In this document: positions 15,523 to 23,947 of the stretch, in pieces
Position numbering within the stretch: the first letter of the stretch is position 1
How the letters are laid out: each line of letters opens with the position of its first letter
From: JAYPUA01 sp038133845
Lineage (GTDB): Bacteria > SAR324 > NAC60-12
Assembly (NCBI GenBank): GCA_038133845.1
Contig: JAYPUA010000015.1
Span: 5,104 to 69,103, forward strand
Direction of reading: 5' to 3'
DNA: 64,000 nt
The notes under the pieces: generated by a model
The model's database searches: none
Told to the model about the DNA's origin: nothing
The model's input: the letters and a program-made list of their open reading frames with translations, nothing else
Translations under genes and position numbers: made by a program

Positions 15523-17172
15523 TCACCCTTGGGGACGAATGCAGGTCTGGGCCGAGACTCCGGCCGCTCGCAGTTGGGCCTTCTGCACCTTGTTCGTGGG
15601 CGTTTTGGGGAGCACATCCACGAGTTCGAGGTACAGAGGCTGCATGGTTTTTGGAAGTCGACTCTGGCAAAAGGCCCAGATCGACTCCGGACTTGGCACT
15701 TTTTGAGCGTGAGGAACAATCACCAGCTTAATCTCGTCCTCTCCTCCGGCAATTTCCGAAGGAACGGCAATCGCCGCCACTTCGGCAACTTCCGGATGCT
15801 CCAGCAGGGCGGACTCCACCTCGAAGGAGGAGATGTTCTCCCCGCGACGGCGGATGCAGTCCTTGATGCGGTCCACAAAGTAGAAGTAGCCGTCGTCATC
15901 GACACGGCCCGCATCTCCGGTGTGAAACCAGAAGTTGCGACACGCCTCCACAGTCTTCTCCGGAAGGCCATGGTATCCCTGCATGAAGCCATAGGGTTGC
16001 CGCGGGCGTACACAGATCTCGCCGACGTGATTCGGCGAGAGCGGTTCATCCGTCTCGGGATGGAGTACGGACACTTCATAAAATCGTTCCCAAGGCTTCC
16101 CGCAGCTTCCCGGACGCGGAGCTTCCAGCGGGGTGTAGAGTGGAATGTTCACCTCCGTCATCCCGTAGAGTTCGATGAAGTGTCGGACTCCGAAGCGTTG
16201 CTTGAACGGCTCCACCTGCTCTGGCGGAAGCGGTGCGGCAGTCACCACGCGCAAGGAGTGGTCGCCCTCCTGCTCGGACGGCGGTTGGCGGAGGAGAAAC
16301 TCCACCATCACTCCAAGTGTGTTGGTGACGGTACACCCGTGATTCCGGATGTCTGCCAGCCACTCCGAGGCGCTGAAGCGTTCCCGGAGCACGGCCGTCA
16401 TTCCACCGATGAGCACCGCGTAAAGCTGCATGAACAGGGCGTTTGCGTGAAATAGAGGAAGACAGATGTAGTACACATCGTCTTCCTGCAGCTCCAGATT
16501 GCAGATGCTTCCCAGCCCAAACAGGTAGTTGTGGGCATGCGGCATCAGCACCCCCTTGGAAGGTCCTGTGGTTCCCGAGGTGTAGAGGATGGAGGCGATG
16601 TCCTGATAAGACACCTCCCCGGCCTCTTCCGGAGGACCCGCCACCTCGCTCAGAAGTTCTCCCAGAAATACCTGCTTGATGACACGCCCGGCGCTTGCAG
16701 GGAGTGGTCTTCGGAGTCCAAGAGGCTCCGGAGAAGATCGCGCAGCATGCAGGGTGGGCGGACAGACCACCACGACCTGCAGGTCTTGCAACTCTTCGGA
16801 AATCTCGCTCAAGTTGTCCAAGAACTCGGGAACCGTGAACAGCACACGGGCCTGACTGTTGACCAGCACGTGCTTCAGAAAGCTCCCTCGGTATTCCAGA
16901 TTGACCGCGACGTGGATTGCTCCCAGACGCGCACACGCCAGCCAGGCCAGCACGTGCGGCAGTCCATTCGGAAGCAGCAGCGCCACGCGATCTCCGAAAC
17001 CGACGTCCAGGCGCTTCAAGCCATGAGCTAGCTGATTCGCCTGTACGTCCGCATCGGAGTAGGTCAGAGCCTCCCCCTGCGTCGTCTTTACAAAAACCTT
17101 GTCCGGTCGTTGATGAGCCCTACAAGATAGTTGGACTCCCAGCGACCATTCCTTGACAGAATGGTGGACCAT
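15523..17172 (-). CDS. AMP-forming acyl-CoA ligase (CaiC-like)
   Basis: 549 residues of the ANL superfamily. The phosphate-binding loop is ILYTSGTTGPSKGVLMPHAH, the A5 motif ELYGMTEVN, the A7/A8 region FHTGDAGRVDDDGYFYFVDR then CIRRRGENIS, and the late catalytic lysine region TNKVQKAQL. It activates a carboxylic acid as acyl-AMP, then forms acyl-CoA. The TEVN form of A5 and the A8 RRGENIS are common in crotonobetaine/carnitine-CoA ligase-like enzymes, but the real substrate could be any medium-size acid. It stands alone, with a 70-base gap to the lipoprotein. Confidence 0.9.
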   Translation of the reverse strand: MVHHSVKEWSLGVQLSCRAHQRPDKVFVKTTQGEALTYSDADVQANQLAHGLKRLDVGFGDRVALLLPNGLPHVLAWLACARLGAIHVAVNLEYRGSFLKHVLVNSQARVLFTVPEFLDNLSEISEELQDLQVVVVCPPTLHAARSSPEPLGLRRPLPASAGRVIKQVFLGELLSEVAGPPEEAGEVSYQDIASILYTSGTTGPSKGVLMPHAHNYLFGLGSICNLELQEDDVYYICLPLFHANALFMQLYAVLIGGMTAVLRERFSASEWLADIRNHGCTVTNTLGVMVEFLLRQPPSEQEGDHSLRVVTAAPLPPEQVEPFKQRFGVRHFIELYGMTEVNIPLYTPLEAPRPGSCGKPWERFYEVSVLHPETDEPLSPNHVGEICVRPRQPYGFMQGYHGLPEKTVEACRNFWFHTGDAGRVDDDGYFYFVDRIKDCIRRRGENISSFEVESALLEHPEVAEVAAIAVPSEIAGGEDEIKLVIVPHAQKVPSPESIWAFCQSRLPKTMQPLYLELVDVLPKTPTNKVQKAQLRAAGVSAQTCIRPQG

Positions 17173-17181
17173 TGTCTCTTC

Positions 17182-17234
17182 TCGCGTCCATGCGTTGAAG
17201 TGAAGTATGGCTGCTGCTGCTTCGCGTCCATGCG
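17182..17234. repeat. 13-base direct repeat
   Basis: TCGCGTCCATGCG occurs at 17182-17194 and again at 17222-17234, just upstream of the acyl-CoA ligase start. It may be a paired regulator site or the edge of the REP-like element next to it. Confidence 0.45.
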
Positions 17235-17237
17235 ATG

Positions 17238-17316
17238 CCAGACTGGGCTCCCGTTTTCACGGGAGTGACCTGTGCTGTTGCTCAATCCGCCATGCCCGCG
17301 AAGGCGGGGATCCGGA
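17238..17316. repeat. REP/BIME-like palindromic repeat pair
   Basis: Two inverted units. CTCCCG-TTTTCA-CGGGAG (17248-17265) lies within a CCAGACTGGG...AGTGAC context. CCCGC-GAAG-GCGGG (17295-17308) lies within GCCATG...GATCCGG. This is the well-known dispersed GTCATTCCCGCGAAAGCGGGAATCC type of extragenic palindrome, here as a divergent pair. Confidence 0.75.
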
Positions 17317-17622
17317 CTCGAGACAAACAGCCTCCTGCAAAAGAAAACCACCCGACATCGTGCAACGGATGCCGGACACACCTCTCCCTGGAAAAACACA
17401 CTCCGCATTTTTCCTAAAAAATTTATATTTCTTATAGTTGGGCAGAGACTCGGTGCGGAAAGCCTTCTTGAGTGGCTTCCCGGACGGAGACTCCGCGTTC
17501 GGATGAAGCCGACTCCGGCATTGGGAGATGCCGGAGCCTGGCGTTTTCACTCCGGAGCGACTCTGCTCCGGTCAATCAAGCGATTCACCTTTTCTTCACC
17601 AGGGAAGAGGGCCCTCGCCTGT
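17317..17622. other. Intergenic region downstream of fliS
   Basis: No gene is supported. An AT-rich patch (about 17405-17440, TTTTTCCTAAAAAATTTATATTTC) stands out from the GC-rich surroundings. Two hairpins follow toward fliS: CTCCGGCAT/ATGCCGGAG (17512-17536) and CCGGAGC/GCTCCGG near 17553-17572. These may end the fliD-fliS transcript. Confidence 0.4.
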
Positions 17623-18063
17623 TTATCCTTGGGCGCGGAAGGTCCCGCGTGCAGCCGCCTGGGCTGCAGCACGCTGCTTCTGCTCCACACTCTGCTGCCG
17701 GAGCTGAGTCCAGCCCTGACGCAGGGTATCGGTAATCTTGATCAGTTCTCCAATGATTTCCGGATCCTTGCGGAGGTTGGCCTCCACAATGCGGCGGAAC
17801 ATGTACAGGTAGAGTTCACGCAGGTTCTTGCCGACGTCTCCGGTATTCTCCACACGCAAGGTGGAGAGCAGTTCGTTCACGATGTCTTTGCTCCGCATCA
17901 GATAGTTGTGCGTGCCTTCAATGTCGTTGGCCTGGGCTCGGGACTCGGCTTTCTTGAGAAAGCGGATCATCCCGTCGTAGAGCATGATGATCAAGGTCAA
18001 CTGATCGGAAGTCTGGACGTTCGTTTGATAGTACGCCCGATAAGACTGGTTGGGGGTGCGCAT
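17623..18063 (-). CDS. fliS: Flagellar chaperone FliS, copy A
   Basis: 146 residues. The N-terminal YRAYYQTNVQTSDQLTLIIM, then LYDGMIRFLKKAE and the late LYLYMFRRIVEANLRKD, are diagnostic of FliS, which caps the C-terminal D0 helix of flagellin until export. The last 20 residues (Ala/Gln-rich) are extra. AGGAGGAAT lies at the start codon. It follows a second fliS by 15 bases, so the operon encodes two FliS proteins, perhaps matched to different flagellins. Confidence 0.95.
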   Translation of the reverse strand: MRTPNQSYRAYYQTNVQTSDQLTLIIMLYDGMIRFLKKAESRAQANDIEGTHNYLMRSKDIVNELLSTLRVENTGDVGKNLRELYLYMFRRIVEANLRKDPEIIGELIKITDTLRQGWTQLRQQSVEQKQRAAAQAAARGTFRAQG

Positions 18064-18078
18064 ATTCCTCCTGGATGA

Positions 18079-18534
18079 TTACCCTCTAAGATTGACACGT
18101 TTGTTGTCTGAAGCGCCGGGAGCCGGACGAACCGGTTGCTGGCCGGGGGCTGCCGTCTTCTGCGGCGTGCCGATATAGACCCAGGCTTCCCGTAATTCCC
18201 TGAGCAAGTCCAAGGCGACCTTGGCTGGCTTCGGATTCTTGTGAATGTTGGCCTCGATGAGTTGGTTGAACATGAAGTTGTAGAGGCTTTGGAGATTCTT
18301 TGCGATCTCTCCTCCCTTCTCCAGGTTCAGCGAGGACATCAGCTCTGCCACAATGTTCTTGGCCTTGACCAGGGCATTGTGGGTGCGCTCGATCTCATTA
18401 CGTTGCATGGACTCGAGGGCAAACTGAATGTTCTTGATTGCTCCGTCGTAGAGCATGACGATCAGCTTGTTCTGATCCAGCGTGTTGACCGCCGCGCGTT
18501 TGTAGGCGTTTTGATAACCGCTGTAAGGGTTCAT
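18079..18534 (-). CDS. fliS: Flagellar chaperone FliS, copy B
   Basis: 151 residues: YQNAYKRAAVNTLDQNKLIV, MLYDGAIKNIQFALESM, and LYNFMFNQLIEANIHKN. All are FliS hallmarks. It differs strongly from copy A, with a proline-rich tail (APGQQPVRPAPGAS), so the duplication is old or one copy was acquired. It lies 46 bases downstream of fliD in the same direction. Confidence 0.95.
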   Translation of the reverse strand: MNPYSGYQNAYKRAAVNTLDQNKLIVMLYDGAIKNIQFALESMQRNEIERTHNALVKAKNIVAELMSSLNLEKGGEIAKNLQSLYNFMFNQLIEANIHKNPKPAKVALDLLRELREAWVYIGTPQKTAAPGQQPVRPAPGASDNKRVNLRG

Positions 18535-18580
18535 GATGATATTCCCTGAAAACGGGGTTTATGATTCATGATTTAAGAGA

Positions 18581-21500
18581 TCAGCCGTCTTTCTTCTGAC
18601 CGCCATTTGCTCCGCCCAAGGCGGAGAGCTGTTGACTGACATAGCTCTGTTGCGAGCGCAGACGTCCCATCGTGCTGTCCAGCTTGGCGAACTTCAGCTG
18701 AAGCTGCTGCTGTTTGGCGTCGATTCGCTCGTTCATCTTCTTCAGTTGATCATCGTAGCTGCTCAACTGCTCGCTCAGGTCCTGGCTGAGCTTCTTGTAC
18801 TTTCCATCGACCGGGCTGTTGATGTCCTGCAGCTTCTCCTGCAGTTTCACGGCAACGCCCTTGGTTACGGTCACGCTGGCTTCCGGTCCGTCCATCAGGT
18901 CTTTTTCCGTCAGCGACACATAGATGCGCAGGCCCTCGGAGTCGTGATCATCCGGGCCGATCAGCAACTGCCCTCGTCCAGGAGCCTCGACTCCGTCGAT
19001 GGTCCCGACCACATCCTGTCCGTTCTCTTGTGTTCCGCCGGCGAGCCCCAAGCCGTCCAGAGACTTCTTCTCTCCCGGCTCCACCTCGATGGAGGAACTC
19101 TTGCCGTACGATCCGGACGTGAAGCGCAGGCCACCGTTGTAGGTATCCACCTGAATGCCTCGGCGTCCCAGAACCTTGTCTTCATTCAGAAGCTTCTGGA
19201 TCGACTTGGCCAGGCTGGACACCGTGTAGACGTCCTTGCGCAGCTCCAGAGGTTCGGAGCTTCGACCATTGTTGCGGATGACGATCACGTTGTTCGAGTC
19301 GTCTACCCGAATCATTCCTCCCGGAATCGGCTCGCCGATGAAGCGGCCCTTCTTGGCCACCTCACTGACATCGATCTTGTAGCCGTCCGGGCTGATGCGC
19401 GTCCGATCTCCGAGTCCCACGAACGTCACGCCCGGGTTGTCGGATTCTCCGTTGCTGCGAAACAGGTTCGCCACGGAGGTGTATTCGTTCTCGATCTTCT
19501 CGCTCAGCTTCTTTTCATCAAGCGACATGATCCCCTTGTCGTTGATGCGCAGCCCGACCGAGAAGAGCATGTTGCTCGACTGAGGCAGGCCAGCCACCGT
19601 CGCGATCGTCGTTGTCGCCAGATCGTTGGTGATCTGCGCGAGGTTGCGGTCACTCAACAGCGGCGCTGCCGTGTTCGTTGACTTGTCGAACTTCGACACC
19701 TCCGTCGAGGTCGCCTGGTACGTGTTGTAGGCGTCGACAAAGTCCCGGATGCGCTCACGCGCCTTCTCCGTATCTCCAATCACGGACACCGTGACCAGCT
19801 CCTTGTTTGAGGACAGGAACTCCAGGTCCAAGCCCGGAATGATGTCGCTCGCCTTGTTCTCAGAGCGCCTCACCTCCAGACCCCCTCCCTGATCGGAAGC
19901 TCCCAGGCGAACCACCAGATCCTGGGCCTGCCTCATGGTTGAGGTGTAGGTGTTGATCTCGAAGCTGTCGCCTTCGTACAGATCTCCGCGTCCCAGCGAC
20001 AGACTCAATCCTCGATCAAAGAAGATCGATTCGCCTGGACGGTAGCCTTCTCCCACGTTGAGCACCCCCTTGTTGCCCAGCTCGTCTTGCCACTCCAGCA
20101 ACAGGGCTCGAGTGATCCCGACTCCGCCACGCCGACGCACCGTGAAGGTGTACGTCTTGGAGATGTCTCCGATGAACTCTCCGGAGATTTCGATGGGAGC
20201 CGTGCTGACGTTTGCGCCGTAGTCGGGAATGCCATCCTCGACCGCAGGGCGCGACAGGTCGCGTTCCTCCTCATCGTCATAGTCCTCAAAGGGTCGCCAC
20301 TCTGCCTTGGTGTCAACCTCTCCGGTCACGCCTCTTACTCCGTCCGGCAACCACCACCAGTCTTCCGACGAGGGGGCTACCAGTTCGATGTCAGCCGTGT
20401 CTCCGTCTCTCAGGACGCCTGGAGGAATCTCCACAAACAACCCGTTTCCAATCGGAAGCTTGGTCGGTGGAGCCTCTCCGCTTTCCCCGTTGAACTTGAG
20501 ATCAAACAGGGCTTCGCCATCTTTGGCATCGTACGCCGTCGCATCGCTCGGGCGCTCTTCGGAACTCTCGGACTGGTAGGGGTAGCTGAGATCCAGTTGA
20601 CCTCGCTCTCCTGTTCCGGAGAATTCGTAGTGCAGGATCAGCGACTTCTTTCCGCCAACCTGACCGCTTCCCTCGACCCGGAAGATCACATTCTGATCCT
20701 GGTCGCCTTCATACTTTCCGGTGACCTGAATGCCTCCGGAGCGTTCCTTGGACCCCCAATCCGTCGGTTTGGAGATCTTGGCGGCCCGATCTGCGTCGTT
20801 CAGCCACCAGAGCATCGGGGAGCGAGCGGCGCGGGCTTCCACCTTGAAGTCATCTCCACCAACGACCTCTCCGTCGCTGAAGCGCAGCTGAATTCCATCA
20901 ACCACCTCGACCGGTGTCCCGGGAGCGTAGTTGTATTCGTTGATCTCGATCTGCCCTTCACGTCCAAGCGAGTCGGACCAGCCCAGCACTACGCCTTCCG
21001 CAGAAGGGATCGTCCCAGGCTTGAGCACCCGGAAGACCATCTCGATGTCATCTTCACCGGTGTACACACCAGCCACATCGATGATCGGGGTGGACGATCC
21101 AACCCCGCCTCGTTCCAGCACATCCGGAGGGAGCAGGTCCAGGCCTTTCCATTCCGACGTGCGATCAAAGTCGTTCCGGAAGTCCGGAGCGTTCTCCTCG
21201 TTGAGGTTGACCTCGATCGAGATGCGCCCTTCTGCACCTGTGCGTTTGCTTGTCAGCAGCAGGCGATAGGGGAGGTCTCCGTGGGTCTTGGCAATGAAGG
21301 CCTCAACCTCGGCATCCTCCTCGTTGATTGCTCGACGAAGCCCCTCAAGGGTGTTGTTGTCTTCATCAAGCGTAATCGTCACCGGAGAGTCTTCAGGGTC
21401 GTCTCCGACCTTGATGCTCACCGTTCCCTCGCCGATTCGAGTATCTTCGGTCTCAAACCCCTGCGAGGCAATTTGGTGCGAGAGAGCAACCGAATCCACC

Positions 21501-21805
21501 GCAATCACGGTCTTTCCAGGCTTGGCGTCTCGACGTGCACGCGCGATCACCACATCCGGATTGGACGACTCAACGGAACGGGCTTCCCAGATCTCTGCGC
21601 TGTCCAGCGATCCAACCACCTCTTGGAGCTTGTCCAACTCCGCCTTGACGATGCTCCAGGCTTCGATCTCCTTGAGCTTCTCGTCTTTGCGCTGCTGGAT
21701 GGGCTCCAGCCTGCGCTTCTCGATGTTGACGAAACGCTCCACGATTTCCTGGGTGTTCATCTTCGACCCCAGGCCCGTGACCGCGTTCGGATTCAGTTCC
21801 GCCAA
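18581..21805 (-). CDS. fliD: Filament cap protein FliD, unusually large, with three internal repeats
   Basis: About 1074 residues if translation begins at the TTG at 21805, chosen because the conserved FliD opening (AVTGLGSKMNTQEIVERF) lies upstream of the first good ATG at 21760. A far-upstream ATG (21931) has no family match. Known FliD proteins are usually 400-700 residues. The ends are normal: an N-terminal coiled region, IVERFVNIEKRRLEPIQQR, and a C-terminal coiled-coil (SEQLSSYDDQLKKMNERID). The excess is three copies of a 90-120-residue module at about residues 239-327, 358-478 and 537-620. Each starts (I/V)xG.Y.GD and ends GD.F.(I/V). FliD caps the filament and helps flagellin polymerise. 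Confidence 0.92.
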   Translation of the reverse strand: MAELNPNAVTGLGSKMNTQEIVERFVNIEKRRLEPIQQRKDEKLKEIEAWSIVKAELDKLQEVVGSLDSAEIWEARSVESSNPDVVIARARRDAKPGKTVIAVDSVALSHQIASQGFETEDTRIGEGTVSIKVGDDPEDSPVTITLDEDNNTLEGLRRAINEEDAEVEAFIAKTHGDLPYRLLLTSKRTGAEGRISIEVNLNEENAPDFRNDFDRTSEWKGLDLLPPDVLERGGVGSSTPIIDVAGVYTGEDDIEMVFRVLKPGTIPSAEGVVLGWSDSLGREGQIEINEYNYAPGTPVEVVDGIQLRFSDGEVVGGDDFKVEARAARSPMLWWLNDADRAAKISKPTDWGSKERSGGIQVTGKYEGDQDQNVIFRVEGSGQVGGKKSLILHYEFSGTGERGQLDLSYPYQSESSEERPSDATAYDAKDGEALFDLKFNGESGEAPPTKLPIGNGLFVEIPPGVLRDGDTADIELVAPSSEDWWWLPDGVRGVTGEVDTKAEWRPFEDYDDEEERDLSRPAVEDGIPDYGANVSTAPIEISGEFIGDISKTYTFTVRRRGGVGITRALLLEWQDELGNKGVLNVGEGYRPGESIFFDRGLSLSLGRGDLYEGDSFEINTYTSTMRQAQDLVVRLGASDQGGGLEVRRSENKASDIIPGLDLEFLSSNKELVTVSVIGDTEKARERIRDFVDAYNTYQATSTEVSKFDKSTNTAAPLLSDRNLAQITNDLATTTIATVAGLPQSSNMLFSVGLRINDKGIMSLDEKKLSEKIENEYTSVANLFRSNGESDNPGVTFVGLGDRTRISPDGYKIDVSEVAKKGRFIGEPIPGGMIRVDDSNNVIVIRNNGRSSEPLELRKDVYTVSSLAKSIQKLLNEDKVLGRRGIQVDTYNGGLRFTSGSYGKSSSIEVEPGEKKSLDGLGLAGGTQENGQDVVGTIDGVEAPGRGQLLIGPDDHDSEGLRIYVSLTEKDLMDGPEASVTVTKGVAVKLQEKLQDINSPVDGKYKKLSQDLSEQLSSYDDQLKKMNERIDAKQQQLQLKFAKLDSTMGRLRSQQSYVSQQLSALGGANGGQKKDG

Positions 21806-21879
21806 GGCAATTCGTGCTGCAAACGTACGGACTTGCCGCCGCTCAGGCAGAAATTGCCGTTGCGGGAAACCTGCAAGCC

Positions 21880-21985
21880 TCTGAAAAAATTGGCTCTCTT
21901 CATTTGCGTCGTGCGGACGCAAAGGGAGCACTCAGAGGCTTCAAAAAACGTTCCACCGCTTCCGCCTCAGCGAGGCGTTTACTCA
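21880..21985 (-). other. Gap between flagellin copy 3 and fliD
   Basis: After the flagellin stop come CGCCTC/GAGGCG and a later T-run (GTTTTTTG), then the perfect hairpin TTTGCGTC-CGCAC-GACGCAAA around 21903-21924. These may partly terminate transcription, letting fliD be expressed at a lower level than flagellin. No sigma-28 promoter for fliD was seen. Confidence 0.35.
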
Positions 21986-21988
21986 GTC

Positions 21989-23746
21989 CTACTGTCCGAC
22001 GTTCAGGAGTTGCAGGACGGAGCGAGGAACCTGATTTGCCTGAGCGAGCATCGCGGTGCCGGAGGAGAGCAGGATCTGATTCTTGACCAGGTTGCTCATC
22101 TCTTCGGCCATGTCCGTGTCGGCCAGTTGCGACTCGGAGGCAGTCAGGTTCTCCTGAGCAACCCGGAGGTTGTTCAGGTTGGTTTCCAGGGCATTCTTCT
22201 GGAAGGATCCCAGGCGTCCACGCAGCGACGAGACCTCCTCGATGGCCTGATCGACCACGAGCAGCGCGTCCTGAGCCAGGTCGGCTCCCCGGACATCGAT
22301 GTCTGCCAAGCTGCGGAATCCGCTCTCGTTCTCCAGATTGTTTGCCAGAAATTCGGGGTTGATGCTGCGGACCGAGATCTTGCTCTGGTGTCCTTGATTG
22401 GGGCCAATCTGAAAGGCCAGAGCATTCTGGGTCACGTGAACGTAGCCATCGACAGGTTCGCCCACCAGCAGGTCGTTCGAGTTTTCACGACGGAAGAGTC
22501 CGGCTACACGGTTGTCCAAGCGATTGAACACTTCGTAGATCACATCATCCGTGGTGTTGGAGTAGCGAACGGTCACACCTTCTGCGACCGATCCGGGCGC
22601 TCCGGTGAGGAACTGCCCGTCTCCAATGGCCGGCTCGCCGGAGCCAAACTCCGGACTGCCGCCAATCGAGCCCTCGACGTCTCGTCCGGGAACGGAGAAC
22701 GTGGCCTCGTTTGCCGGAGTGTCGTCCTTGAAGAAATCGTCCAAGGTGGTCGAGACCGTGAAGTTTGGGTCGCTGCCGAACTCCCGGTGTCGGATCACGA
22801 TCACCTCCTCGTCTCCCACCAGGTCTCTCACCTCTCCCGGATACTCGGCGATCTTGCTCAGAGCATCATTCAGGGTGTCGAAGCTGGAGAGGAAGGCTCC
22901 CAGTTGCTCTGCCGGGCGGTAGACGAACACATCCAGTTCCATCCCGGCCTCGTCGACCTGCCGCTGCATCTCTGATGCGATCAGCTGCTGCACTGCTCGC
23001 TCGGCATTGGCGATCGCCTCCGGGCTGCCATCTCGTGTCGCCGCGCTGGCAATCTTCTCGATCTGAGAGTTGAGCTCCTTGTTCTTTCCCAAGTCCACCC
23101 CGACTGTTCGGCCACCTTCGTTGATCACAAAGGAGACCACCTTGCTCGGATCGGAGGACACCACGTCTTCCAAGCGCAAGGCTCGGGTTCCAACGAGGAA
23201 GGAGCGAGTGGCCACCTGAGTGATATTGACCTTGTAGCCTTCTGCCGGAGAGGACTTGCTGGTTTCAGTGGCACTGATGAAGTTCAGCCCGTCTCCAACG
23301 GCAACTCCGTCGGAGGCATTGCTGCCGTCCAGCAGGGTCTGGGTGCCAAACTGAGTGTTGCGGGCAATGTTGCGAACCGTTGAGAGCAGGTTCTCTACCT
23401 CAATCTGATCGGCCTCCAGCATCTTCTCATCGTTTCCGCCTTCGTTCGCCGCGTGTACGGCCAGTTGGCGCAGATTGATCAGAATGCTGCTGACCTCGCT
23501 CAATGCGCTTTCTGTGGTCTGGACCATCGAAACAGACGTCTCCGAGTTCCGGATTGCCTGTCCCAAGGACTCGATCTGGGCCTTCATCTGCTCGGAAATC
23601 ACCAGAGAAGCCGGTCCATCCGCAGCGCGATTGAGACGTCTTCCAGACGAGAGTCGCTCCAGATTCGTGGTCAGCGCCTGCTCTGTGCGATTCAATTGCC
23701 TCAGAGCGTTCAGGGCTGCTATGTTGGAGTTGACTCGAAGTGCCAT
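21989..23746 (-). CDS. fliC: Flagellin (copy 3), long form with a large central domain
   Basis: 585 residues. The N-terminus (TNLERLSSGRRLNRAADGPA, MVQTTESALSEV, NTQFGTQTLLDGS) and C-terminus (LADTDMAEEMSNLVKNQILL, ending VLQLLNVGQ) are canonical. About 300 residues between them form a surface-exposed insert, acidic and unlike copies 1 and 2 but partly like the insert of the 3797-5260 protein (EGYKVNITQVATRS, GSIGGSPEFGSGEPAIGDG). It is the only flagellin here with a perfect sigma-28 promoter, and its leader is short (about 40 bases), so its timing is probably different. Confidence 0.96.
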   Translation of the reverse strand: MALRVNSNIAALNALRQLNRTEQALTTNLERLSSGRRLNRAADGPASLVISEQMKAQIESLGQAIRNSETSVSMVQTTESALSEVSSILINLRQLAVHAANEGGNDEKMLEADQIEVENLLSTVRNIARNTQFGTQTLLDGSNASDGVAVGDGLNFISATETSKSSPAEGYKVNITQVATRSFLVGTRALRLEDVVSSDPSKVVSFVINEGGRTVGVDLGKNKELNSQIEKIASAATRDGSPEAIANAERAVQQLIASEMQRQVDEAGMELDVFVYRPAEQLGAFLSSFDTLNDALSKIAEYPGEVRDLVGDEEVIVIRHREFGSDPNFTVSTTLDDFFKDDTPANEATFSVPGRDVEGSIGGSPEFGSGEPAIGDGQFLTGAPGSVAEGVTVRYSNTTDDVIYEVFNRLDNRVAGLFRRENSNDLLVGEPVDGYVHVTQNALAFQIGPNQGHQSKISVRSINPEFLANNLENESGFRSLADIDVRGADLAQDALLVVDQAIEEVSSLRGRLGSFQKNALETNLNNLRVAQENLTASESQLADTDMAEEMSNLVKNQILLSSGTAMLAQANQVPRSVLQLLNVGQ

Positions 23747-23789
23747 CTTTAAGGTTCCGAGAGTTGAGTAAAGACTGTTGCTGAGATCC

Positions 23790-23816
23790 TTATCGGCAGC
23801 GTGGAAAATTTCTTTA
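23790..23816 (-). promoter_or_regulatory. Sigma-28 (FliA) promoter of flagellin copy 3
   Basis: On the minus strand: TAAA, 15 bases, GCCGATAA, preceded by C (CTAAA). This is a full match to the FliA consensus, 44 bases before the ATG. The promoter also lies inside the divergent gap before mutY. Confidence 0.92.
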
Positions 23817-23947
23817 GCACGCCGCTTCTTTTTTTTGGATTCAGAGGCGAGGCTTGCACGAAAGGATCACCTCAAAACAGACCCGGCATCACCTCGACTT
23901 GCTTCCTTATCGACCGCTCTCCAGATTTCTTTAGCAAAAAATACGTC

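Noticed and set aside
21806..21931. Upstream ATG start for fliD
   Set aside because: The added residues lack FliD similarity and include sequence forming the intergenic hairpin. The conserved FliD opening begins after the TTG.
20087..22975. Very long open frame (962 codons) on the plus strand opposite fliD and flagellin copy 3
   Set aside because: The minus strand encodes clear FliD and flagellin. The antisense product has no domain-like pattern, and GC-rich third positions commonly create such frames.
23801..23947. N-terminal extension of MutY
   Set aside because: It overlaps the sigma-28 promoter of the divergent flagellin and has no MutY similarity.
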